DNA from: Savagea serpentis
GTDB taxonomy: Bacteria > Bacillota > Bacilli > Bacillales_A > Planococcaceae
NCBI RefSeq assembly: GCF_015351395.1
Contig: NZ_JADKPV010000005.1
Coordinates: 62,001 to 126,000 of the forward strand
Direction: 5' to 3'
Length of the DNA stretch: 64,000 nucleotides
A model generated the notes under the pieces. It was not told where the DNA came from. It ran no database searches and worked only from the letters and a program-made list of their open reading frames with translations. Below are positions 1 through 6,794 of this stretch, in pieces; the first letter of the stretch is position 1, and each line of letters starts with the position of its first letter. A program made the translations under genes and the position numbers.

Positions 1-1326
1 TTCGAGCACTTTTCGATTGCGTGAACCGGTTAATACTTGCGCGACGAGCGTCTTTCCGAAACGTTGCCCCATCCGTACAATACAACTCAATACTTTTTGA
101 GCTTCTACCGTGACATCAATCCGTTCACGCGTATCCGTACAATTGTAACAACGTCCACACAAGTCGGCTTCTTTCTCTCCGAAGTACGTTAAAATATACG
201 ACTGGAAACATTGCTCCGTATGACAGTAGTCAATCATTTGTTGTAATTTCTCAAGCTCCATCGGCATTCGTTCAGTATCAGTACCTTGTTCGATAATGAA
301 TCGTTGCGTCATGACATCTTGAGAAGAAAATAATAATAAACATTCGCTCGGAAGACCGTCGCGCCCTGCACGACCCGCTTCTTGATAGTAACTTTCCATA
401 CTTGCTGGCATTTGATAATGAATGACGTAGCGAATATTCGATTTATCAATTCCCATACCGAATGCATTCGTTGCGACCATCACTGATACTTCATCATTTA
501 AAAATTGCTCTTGTGCTCGCTCACGCGCTTCATCCGTCATACCCCCGTGATATTTCGCTACATCGATGTGCGCACGTTCTAACATCGCGGTTAAAGCGTC
601 CGCTGCTTTTCGAGTCGCCGTATAAATAATGCCTGCTTCCGTTACGTTTTTTTGAACGTAACTTTTCACATACGTATCGCGCGCTACTCCTTTGACGACA
701 CCGAATGTTAAATTGTCTCGCGCAAACCCTGTCAATGTCAATTGATCTTCAGGCACGTCGAGCGCACGACTAATATCCGCTCGCACTTCAGGTGTCGCAG
801 TAGCCGTTAACGCAAGCACAGGTGGTCGCGTTTCAAAATGATTGAAAATCGTATGGATATTGCGATAACTCGGACGGAAATCGTGACCCCATTCCGATAT
901 ACAATGCGCTTCATCAATCGCTATGAAGGATATCGTCATGCGTTCTAACACGCGTAAAAAAGATGTTGACTGCAATCGTTCTGGCGCAATATACAATAAA
1001 TCGTACTCTCCACGCTCCGCTAAATATAAAATATCTCGATATTCTTCATCAGCCAGTGTGCTATTTATGTATGCTGCTTTCACATCTAATTGATGGAGCG
1101 CGTCCACTTGATCTTTCATCAATGAAATTAAAGGGGAGATAACGAGCGTCGTTCCCTCTAATACGAGAGCAGGTACTTGATAACAGAGAGATTTCCCGCC
1201 TCCTGTAGGCATGACACAAATATGTGACGCTCCTTCTAAAATCGCTTCAATCACTTTACGTTGTCCTTCTCGAAAAGTGGCGAAACCAAATACTTCTTGC
1301 AACACTTGTTGGGCTCTTTCACTCAT
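1..1326 (-). CDS. recQ: ATP-dependent DNA helicase RecQ (C-terminal end cut off by window edge)
   Basis: RecQ is a 3'-5' DNA helicase that acts in recombination and stalled-fork repair. The reading frame runs off the left edge, leaving 442 codons. The N-terminus has the RecQ-type FREGQ motif, Walker A (TGGGKS), the DEAH box within AIDEAHCISEWGHDFR, and helicase motif VI (QEAGRAGRDG). These are followed by the start of the zinc-binding region (CGRCYNC). The HRDC end is missing. The ATG at 1326 has AAGGAG at good spacing. pssA lies upstream on the same strand, with a terminator hairpin between them. The identity is secure from motif content. Confidence 0.96.
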   Translation of the reverse strand, partial: MSERAQQVLQEVFGFATFREGQRKVIEAILEGASHICVMPTGGGKSLCYQVPALVLEGTTLVISPLISLMKDQVDALHQLDVKAAYINSTLADEEYRDILYLAERGEYDLLYIAPERLQSTSFLRVLERMTISFIAIDEAHCISEWGHDFRPSYRNIHTIFNHFETRPPVLALTATATPEVRADISRALDVPEDQLTLTGFARDNLTFGVVKGVARDTYVKSYVQKNVTEAGIIYTATRKAADALTAMLERAHIDVAKYHGGMTDEARERAQEQFLNDEVSVMVATNAFGMGIDKSNIRYVIHYQMPASMESYYQEAGRAGRDGLPSECLLLFSSQDVMTQRFIIEQGTDTERMPMELEKLQQMIDYCHTEQCFQSYILTYFGEKEADLCGRCYNCTDTRERIDVTVEAQKVLSCIVRMGQRFGKTLVAQVLTGSRNRKVLE

Positions 1327-1347
1327 CTTTAAAAACTCCTTCCACAA

Positions 1348-1374
1348 CAAAAAAGAAGACGCCCAAACGTCTCC
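1348..1374 (-). terminator. Intrinsic terminator between pssA and recQ
   Basis: On the minus strand a 7-bp stem (GGAGACG/CGTCTTC, one mismatch) with a 6-nt loop is followed by TTTTTT. It ends only about 20 nt before the recQ start codon. It probably ends pssA transcripts, but it also lies just downstream of a candidate recQ promoter. Confidence 0.7.
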
Positions 1375-1378
1375 TTTC

Positions 1379-1408
1379 AGTATACGCAATGTACGCTCCT
1401 TTGTGCAA
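1379..1408 (-). promoter_or_regulatory. Candidate sigma-A promoter for recQ
   Basis: On the minus strand TTGCAC (1403-1408), an 18-nt spacer and TATACT (1379-1384) match the vegetative promoter pattern. The predicted start near 1372 is at the first bases of the terminator stem, so the transcript would begin with that hairpin. Inferred from sequence only. Confidence 0.45.
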
Positions 1409-1411
1409 AGC

Positions 1412-1945
1412 TTACATTTTTGCAATGCGGAATGAACTAATCATCGCAAGCCCCATCACAAGCAATAAAATAATATAAAATTGTACGGGCATATAAGGTA
1501 TAATGAAATAGCTTGTCGCAACGAACACACCTGCGACTGTAATCGGTAAGCCATAAAAAGCACCATCAAATGTTTGCACATTGTAACGTGCAAGACGGAT
1601 TGCTCCTGCTAAAATATAGAAGATAACCATTCCAATGCCAAGCCATAATGTATCGCCTAATACTGATTGGTAAATTAAAAAGGCAGGTGCTACACCAAAA
1701 GAAATAAGATCACTTAAAGAGTCAAGCTCTTTCCCAAAATCGGACTCTGTATGAAAGCGTCTTGCAGCTGCCCCGTCAAAACGGTCACACATCGCTGCAA
1801 TAATAATAAAAATGACTGCAATTGATGGATGTCCCTTAAATAAGAAAATAAGAGATAAAATACCGAAACTCAAATTAATTAATGTTAAAATATTTGCAAG
1901 TTGTTCTTTTAATTTACAATAATAATGGTGACGGATCGAAAACAT
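1412..1945 (-). CDS. pssA: CDP-diacylglycerol--serine O-phosphatidyltransferase
   Basis: Makes phosphatidylserine from CDP-diacylglycerol and serine at the membrane, the first step towards phosphatidylethanolamine. The 177-aa protein carries the CDP-alcohol phosphotransferase signature D-x2-DG-x2-AR-x8-G-x3-D-x3-D (DRFDGAAAR, then GKELDSLSD) and several hydrophobic segments, as in the Bacillus (subclass II) enzyme. The ATG at 1945 follows a run of six G residues as ribosome site. psd, encoding the next enzyme of the pathway, starts only 34 nt away on the other strand, so the two genes share one tiny divergent region. Confidence 0.95.
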   Translation of the reverse strand: MFSIRHHYYCKLKEQLANILTLINLSFGILSLIFLFKGHPSIAVIFIIIAAMCDRFDGAAARRFHTESDFGKELDSLSDLISFGVAPAFLIYQSVLGDTLWLGIGMVIFYILAGAIRLARYNVQTFDGAFYGLPITVAGVFVATSYFIIPYMPVQFYIILLLVMGLAMISSFRIAKM

Positions 1946-1979
1946 ACGATTCCCCCCTTTCTTAATGGAGATGATATTT

Positions 1980-2756
1980 ATGAAACAAAAATTATTTCAA
2001 TCATTTGTTCGACTAACAGGTAACGAAAAGATATCTCATTTTTTGCAAGGATTCACATCCTCACCCCTCAGCAAACCGCTCATTCGTCCTTTCCAAAAAA
2101 TATACAGTATTACAGACGCCGAAATGGTACGACCGGTTGCATCATATGAGACATTAAATGAATTCTTTACACGTTCAATCGATATGAATTTACGGCCAAT
2201 CGATCAACATTCCAATGCAATTGTTTCCCCTGTCGATGCCGATTTAACTGCTGCGGGTCCTTTACATGAAGGTACGCAATTTACGATTAAAGGAAAAACA
2301 TATTCGATCGATGAGGTATTCGGTTCAAAAAAAATCGCATCTTCTTATGAAAATGGATACTATTATATTTTTTATTTATCGCCTCAACACTATCACCATT
2401 TTCATCATCCTATTGATGGTACGATTAGAAATCGTTATGCATTAGGCTCTACTTCTTATCCTGTCAACCAATTAGGTCTTACTTACGGAGAAGAACCTTT
2501 CCATACCAACTATCGTCTTATTACTGAGTTGGATACAAACTATGGGAATATAGCAATTGTGAAGGTTGGCGCTTTGAATGTCAATAGTGTACAGCTTTAT
2601 TGTGCAAATGAACATGTAGAAAAAGGAAAAGATTTTGGCCACTTCTCCTTCGGTTCAACCGTCGTCTTATTCCTTTCACATCAACCATCATTCGAATCGA
2701 CCGTTGATGTCGGAAGTGCAGTACATGTCGGTGAAAAAGTAGGACAATGGCTTTAA
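1980..2756 (+). CDS. psd: Phosphatidylserine decarboxylase proenzyme
   Basis: Converts phosphatidylserine to phosphatidylethanolamine, completing the pathway begun by the divergently encoded PssA. The 258-aa product has the FGST self-cleavage motif near the C-terminus (HFSFGSTVV). Its serine becomes the pyruvoyl cofactor when the proenzyme splits into beta and alpha chains. The HYHHFHHP segment is typical of the family. The start at 1980 is preferred because GGAG (1967-1970) lies 9 nt upstream. The longer in-frame ATG at 1965 has no ribosome site. It heads a tight psd-dedA-tatD operon. Confidence 0.95.
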   Translation: MKQKLFQSFVRLTGNEKISHFLQGFTSSPLSKPLIRPFQKIYSITDAEMVRPVASYETLNEFFTRSIDMNLRPIDQHSNAIVSPVDADLTAAGPLHEGTQFTIKGKTYSIDEVFGSKKIASSYENGYYYIFYLSPQHYHHFHHPIDGTIRNRYALGSTSYPVNQLGLTYGEEPFHTNYRLITELDTNYGNIAIVKVGALNVNSVQLYCANEHVEKGKDFGHFSFGSTVVLFLSHQPSFESTVDVGSAVHVGEKVGQWL

Positions 2757-2774
2757 CTAAATGAGGAATGCATC

Positions 2775-3287
2775 TTGGAAAATTTAGAACTATTCATATT
2801 ACACTTCGGTTATTTCGCAGTTTTCACTTTTTTAGCCCTCGGCATTTTTGGGCTGCCGATGCCTGATGAAGTCGTCGTCACCTCTGTCGGCTTCTTCACA
2901 TCAAATGGTACACTCCACTACTCCATCGCCTTACCGATTACAATTCTCGGTGTTTTCATCGGAACGTTGCTCACCTTTTATATCGGGAAATGGATTGGGA
3001 AACCACTTTTAAGAAAAGGCGGGCGTTGGATTGGCATTAAAGATCAATCGATTCGAACGACGGAAGGTTGGATTAAAAAACACGGTCCCATCACCGTCCT
3101 TTTCGGTTTCTTCATCCCTGGTATGCGTCACATCATTTGTTACATTTCAGGAATGGGTGGGATGAAAACGAAAACCTATCTCCTTTACGTTTTAATTGGA
3201 GCTTCGGTTTCAACGATTATTTATTTAACGATTGGATACTATATCGGAATACCTTTCTTACATCCCGGAGGTGAAGTGATTGATTGA
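2775..3287 (+). CDS. DedA-family membrane protein
   Basis: A 170-aa integral membrane protein of the DedA/SNARE-associated family, with four to five hydrophobic stretches. Family landmarks are the early GLPMPDE segment and the later G-x-F-x-P-G-x-R block followed by a glycine pair (FFIPGMRHIICYISGMGG). Some DedA proteins (UptA) recycle undecaprenyl phosphate across the membrane. Which lipid this member moves cannot be told from sequence. Translation probably starts at TTG 2775, with GAGGAA six bases upstream. It lies 18 nt after psd and overlaps the following TatD-like gene by 8 nt, so it is probably cotranscribed with both. Confidence 0.88.
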   Translation: MENLELFILHFGYFAVFTFLALGIFGLPMPDEVVVTSVGFFTSNGTLHYSIALPITILGVFIGTLLTFYIGKWIGKPLLRKGGRWIGIKDQSIRTTEGWIKKHGPITVLFGFFIPGMRHIICYISGMGGMKTKTYLLYVLIGASVSTIIYLTIGYYIGIPFLHPGGEVID

Positions 3288-4041
3288 TAGTCATATCCAT
3301 TTTGATCAATTATCTACTAATATGGTGAAACAATTACTGCAACAGCAGCTCACTTCCCATTTCATCGCTGTTTCAACAGATTGGGAAAGTGCACGTCGAA
3401 CGTTAAATCTTTCAAAACAACACACTCAAATTATTCCAGCAGTCGGTTGGCACCCTGAACAACTGCTTCCGACACTGAATGAATGTGCCGACTTTTTACA
3501 ATGGAGCGAGCAAAACATCACCCATTTTCAAGCGATTGGAGAAGTCGGCTTACCTTATTACACACGTCTCGAAAACCCTCTTCTCCCGATCGAACCTTAC
3601 ATGGAATGGTTTGAACAATGGATCATCCTTGCAAAACGCTACGATTTACCACTTAACTTACATATCGTACACGATGATGTGCCACACGCTCTCGATCTAC
3701 TCGAAAAACATTCCATCGTAAAAGCCCATTTCCATTGGTATAAAGGTCCAAATAACGCAACAGAACGACTTTTGCAAAATGGATATTACATTTCCATCAC
3801 ACCTGACATTATGTATAAAGAACGCACACAACATTTAGTAAAGAAAGTACCCCTTGAGCAAATGATGATTGAATCAGATGCTCCATATCCTTTAGAAGGA
3901 CCGTTCGCACAACGAGATAATGATGGTACTTTTTTACACTCAACTGTGAAGAAAATGAGCGAATCACTTCATATACCCGAGGGTGTATTAAAGAAAAAGT
4001 TGACACAAACGACGAAAAAACTATACTCACTCACTTTTTAA
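3280..4041 (+). CDS. TatD-family metal-dependent hydrolase/DNase
   Basis: A 253-aa TIM-barrel amidohydrolase-type protein. The metal-binding HxH (DSHIHFD), the glutamate in AIGEVGL, LHIVHDD, HFHWYKG and the terminal IESDAPYPLEG all match the TatD family, whose members are Mg-dependent 3'-5' exonucleases. It is more divergent than the housekeeping TatD (YabD), so the substrate is uncertain. The TTG start at 3280 is fixed by a strong GGAGGTG (3267-3273) lying inside the end of dedA. The 8-nt overlap suggests translational coupling. No terminator hairpin is visible downstream. Confidence 0.86.
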   Translation: MIDSHIHFDQLSTNMVKQLLQQQLTSHFIAVSTDWESARRTLNLSKQHTQIIPAVGWHPEQLLPTLNECADFLQWSEQNITHFQAIGEVGLPYYTRLENPLLPIEPYMEWFEQWIILAKRYDLPLNLHIVHDDVPHALDLLEKHSIVKAHFHWYKGPNNATERLLQNGYYISITPDIMYKERTQHLVKKVPLEQMMIESDAPYPLEGPFAQRDNDGTFLHSTVKKMSESLHIPEGVLKKKLTQTTKKLYSLTF

Positions 4042-4063
4042 TCTTTTTTCACTTTCTTGAAAA

Positions 4064-4097
4064 ATATCACATAATGTTCACAACCTCTCTCTATACT
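4064..4097 (+). promoter_or_regulatory. nosL promoter with tandem response-regulator-like half-sites
   Basis: A TATACT -10 (4092-4097) has no recognisable -35. The place of the -35 is taken by two minus-strand direct repeats, TTGTGAACAT (4083-4074) and TATGTGATAT (4073-4064), about one helical turn apart. This is the layout used by OmpR-family activators, and the repeats resemble the B. subtilis ResD consensus TTTGTGAAT as I recall it. The regulator is inferred. Confidence 0.4.
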
Positions 4098-4135
4098 TAG
4101 CGATAGTTTCGAAAACAAAAGGGAGGCAATATACA

Positions 4136-4768
4136 ATGAAAAAATGGTTATTTTTACTCGTTGCCATGTTTGCTTTAGCAGCGTGTTCAAATGAAGGGGA
4201 AGAAAAGCCGAAAGAAGATGCACAAACTGAAGTTGAAAATGGAGAACAAGCAAAAGAACATGCTAATCATGTTCACGCTGAACCAGATGAACATACAGAA
4301 TGTGCTTATTGTAATATGAAAGTATATATGGAAAATGAAGAGATGGGTGAATTCTCAGCTCAAGCGACAACAGCAGACGGAGAAGTATTATTCTTTGACG
4401 ATGCAGGTTGTCTTGTGAATTTTGAAAACGATAACGAAGATGTAAAGTTAACAGAACGTCTCGTGCGTGATTTCGATACGAAAGAATGGGTTGCTTTAGA
4501 AGATGCACATATCGCACATGCGGATATCGCAACACCGATGAAATACGGTAACGCATTTTTCAATAACGAAGAAGGTTTCAATAAATTTTTAGAATCAGCA
4601 ACAGACGCTAAAAAATCATCCGTCGATGAAATTAAAGAAGTTGCTTTCGCTCGTGCTGCTAAGAAAAAAGAAATGGGTGGCGGACATGACCATGGCGATC
4701 ACGGAGACCACGATATGGACCACGGTGACCATGACATGGAAGATGAAGACGAACATAAAAACCATTAA
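4136..4768 (+). CDS. NosL-like copper-binding lipoprotein with His/Asp-rich tail
   Basis: A 210-aa predicted lipoprotein: signal peptide, then lipobox LAAC with the lipidated cysteine near residue 17. The central domain resembles NosL, the Cu(I) chaperone of nitrous oxide reductase assembly. It has the metal-binding CAYCNM, FDDAGC, EWVALEDA and a TPMKYGNAFF block like the TPM-YG segment of NosL. Unusually, the last 25 residues are a run of His-Asp-Gly repeats with eight histidines, and more histidines precede CAYCNM. It stands alone on the plus strand and converges on the nosDLYF operon, which encodes a second, shorter NosL. A copper role is inferred. Confidence 0.8.
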   Translation: MKKWLFLLVAMFALAACSNEGEEKPKEDAQTEVENGEQAKEHANHVHAEPDEHTECAYCNMKVYMENEEMGEFSAQATTADGEVLFFDDAGCLVNFENDNEDVKLTERLVRDFDTKEWVALEDAHIAHADIATPMKYGNAFFNNEEGFNKFLESATDAKKSSVDEIKEVAFARAAKKKEMGGGHDHGDHGDHDMDHGDHDMEDEDEHKNH

Positions 4769-4774
4769 TCGATA

Positions 4775-4820
4775 CAAAAAGAGAGAAGATGACAAACTTT
4801 GTCAACTTCTCTCTTTTTTA
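4775..4820. terminator. Bidirectional terminator between nosL-like gene and nosF
   Basis: AAAAGAGAGAAG and its complement CTTCTCTCTTTT flank a second perfect TGACAAA/TTTGTCA stem, with A and T runs on both sides. It serves both convergent units and contains the last codons and stop of nosF. Confidence 0.88.
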
Positions 4821-5503
4821 TACTGTTCAAATAAATAATCATCTAATGAAGAATACCGTTCAAGTAAAGGAGCGACCGACTTATCGATAAATAGCTGTCC
4901 TTCTCGTAAAAAGACGAGGCGGTCGGCCATTTTTTCAACGATTGGAAGTAAATGCGTCGTAAATAAAATCGTTCGGCCTTTCGCATGCTCTTCCATAATC
5001 ACTTTTTGCATTTCGGCTACCCAATACGGATCTAATCCGTTCGTCGGCTCATCTAAAATTAAAATAGGAGCGTCACTTAATAAACTTTGAGCAAAAGCGA
5101 GACGCTGATGCATCCCTTTCGAAAATGTTTTCACTTTTTGAGCTTTCACTTCTTGTAAACCGACGATATCGAGCACTTCCTCTACACGCGATACCGGAGC
5201 TCCTTGCATATTTGCCATCATCGTTATATTTTCTTCTGCCGTCAGTTCTGCCGGAAAGATTAAATCATCTGGCATGTACGTAAACTGTCGTTTGTATGCT
5301 GCTTCTTCTACTGCATAACCATTTAAATGAATCGTTCCTGTTGTCGGCGTATGAATCGTCGTCAATGCTTTTAATAACGTACTTTTCCCCGCACCATTAC
5401 CTCCACATAATGCGACACACTCTCCTGCTGAAATCGTTAACGATAATGGAGATAACGCTTCTTTTTTTCCATACGTTTTGGAAACTTGTTCAATCGTAAT
5501 CAT
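4802..5503 (-). CDS. nosF: ABC transporter ATP-binding protein, NosF-like
   Basis: The 233-aa ATPase of an ABC-2 type transporter. Walker A is GGNGAGKST, the signature is FSKGMHQRLAFAQ and Walker B is LILDEPTNGLD, followed by a switch histidine (TTHLL). Together with NosY and NosD such ATPases help mature the copper centre of nitrous oxide reductase. The start is ATG 5503, preceded by GAAAGGAAATC. The longer in-frame extension lies over nosY and has no ribosome site. It overlaps nosY by 4 nt (ATGA), so it is the last gene of a coupled nosD-nosL-nosY-nosF operon. The Nos assignment rests mainly on these neighbours. Confidence 0.85.
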   Translation of the reverse strand: MITIEQVSKTYGKKEALSPLSLTISAGECVALCGGNGAGKSTLLKALTTIHTPTTGTIHLNGYAVEEAAYKRQFTYMPDDLIFPAELTAEENITMMANMQGAPVSRVEEVLDIVGLQEVKAQKVKTFSKGMHQRLAFAQSLLSDAPILILDEPTNGLDPYWVAEMQKVIMEEHAKGRTILFTTHLLPIVEKMADRLVFLREGQLFIDKSVAPLLERYSSLDDYLFEQYKKERS

Positions 5504-6324
5504 AAATGATTTCCTTTCTTCACGAGACGAATCGAATCGAGTAATGGCACAAGAATCCATGCTAGACTTGCGATGACAAATGCTATGATGCCAAATAGAG
5601 ATGTTGCCCAAATTGTAAAATCATACATCGATGGACCAAAAAACGTACCACTTTCTAACGCTAAAATAGAACCAACTCTTACAATTTCAACAGGATTAAA
5701 AAAGACAGAAACTGTTAATACCATCACAATTTGAGTCGACGGCAGTAAAAAAGTAAGAGCGATAATGAGAAATTCATAAAATAAAACGAAAAATGCCCAG
5801 CTGAATAAACTGACACCGATTGCATGCAATCGACTTTTCATCCGATAACCGACCCATAAACTGAACGATAAAAATAAAGTGATTAACAATAGTGCGATTA
5901 AATAAAAGGCGACGGCTAACCCTAGCCGCACGGGCATTAAAAATGACAAGACGACCAAAGCGATCCCGTACCCGAGCGTCAACATGACCGCAAGTGGCAA
6001 AAATAGTCCGAGCCATTTGCCAATGACGAGCGCTGTCGGCGAAATCGGATACGTGCGATAAAGAAGTAACTGTCCGTCTTCCTTCTCTCCCGCTACGAGC
6101 ATACTCCCAATTAAAATTGTCATGAGTGGCAAAATAAATAAAGAAACGTTTAATAAAGAAGCCATCTGTCTTGTAAATCCATCATATTGTGCCGTGCTCG
6201 TCGCATTCGTCATAAAAATTGAAATGAATGCGAGAGAGACGAATAATAGAAATAAAAGGAGGAGCCAACGACTGCGAAACGCCCGTTTCATTTCATAACG
6301 AGCGATCATCCAACTTGCGCTCAA
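5500..6324 (-). CDS. nosY: ABC-2 type permease, NosY-like
   Basis: A 274-aa polytopic membrane protein with about six hydrophobic segments and the GEKEDGQL loop common to ABC-2 permeases. The NPVEIVRVG stretch before the last membrane segments is typical of NosY. It would form the membrane channel for NosF and work with the outer-surface protein NosD in delivering material for copper-site assembly. Translation appears to start at TTG 6324: GGAGGT lies 8 nt upstream, and the TTG overlaps the nosL stop as TTGA, implying coupling. Confidence 0.85.
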   Translation of the reverse strand: MSASWMIARYEMKRAFRSRWLLLLFLLFVSLAFISIFMTNATSTAQYDGFTRQMASLLNVSLFILPLMTILIGSMLVAGEKEDGQLLLYRTYPISPTALVIGKWLGLFLPLAVMLTLGYGIALVVLSFLMPVRLGLAVAFYLIALLLITLFLSFSLWVGYRMKSRLHAIGVSLFSWAFFVLFYEFLIIALTFLLPSTQIVMVLTVSVFFNPVEIVRVGSILALESGTFFGPSMYDFTIWATSLFGIIAFVIASLAWILVPLLDSIRLVKKGNHL

Positions 6325-6794
6325 TGATTATGACCTCCACTATGCGCTTCTGTAAAATGCGTGATCACTTCATCGAATGTGAGACGTTCTCCATCCCCAT
6401 TCTTTTCCATGTAAGCGAGCAATTGCGCTTCTTCTTCAAATGAGACAACCCCGTACATCATCGGTGTCCAATAGTCTTCATTTAAAATGTATAAAGCATC
6501 TTCGGCTGCAATCCACTCGTCTTTTTCATTATCTTTCACATACATTTGGAGCGGCTCTTCTTCTGTTTCGTTTAAGAAGTCTACCATACAGCCAATATCA
6601 TCGAATTTTTCAACCGTACCGTCTGGCATAATTGCTTCTGTCGCGAATGGTATTGCTGTGATGCTCATATTACAAATATCACATACATCGATATCCGGAT
6701 TAATATCAACAGGCTCTGTCGATACTTCTCCGGAACACGCTCCTAATACGAATAACAAACTAAAAAAAAGTAAGCCTACACATTTTTTCATCAT
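6321..6794 (-). CDS. nosL: NosL copper chaperone lipoprotein
   Basis: A 157-aa lipoprotein with lipobox LGAC (Cys near residue 20). The CDICNM motif, FDDIGCMVDF, EWIAAEDA and TPMMYGVVSF segments are the NosL landmarks, and the tail ends in HSGGHNH. NosL delivers Cu(I) to nitrous oxide reductase outside the membrane. Its start overlaps the nosD stop (ATGATGA), and either of two adjacent ATGs could be used. GGGAG lies 4 or 7 nt upstream. It is clearly paralogous to the convergent lipoprotein at 4136-4768 but lacks that protein's long His-rich extension. Confidence 0.87.
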   Translation of the reverse strand: MMKKCVGLLFFSLLFVLGACSGEVSTEPVDINPDIDVCDICNMSITAIPFATEAIMPDGTVEKFDDIGCMVDFLNETEEEPLQMYVKDNEKDEWIAAEDALYILNEDYWTPMMYGVVSFEEEAQLLAYMEKNGDGERLTFDEVITHFTEAHSGGHNH

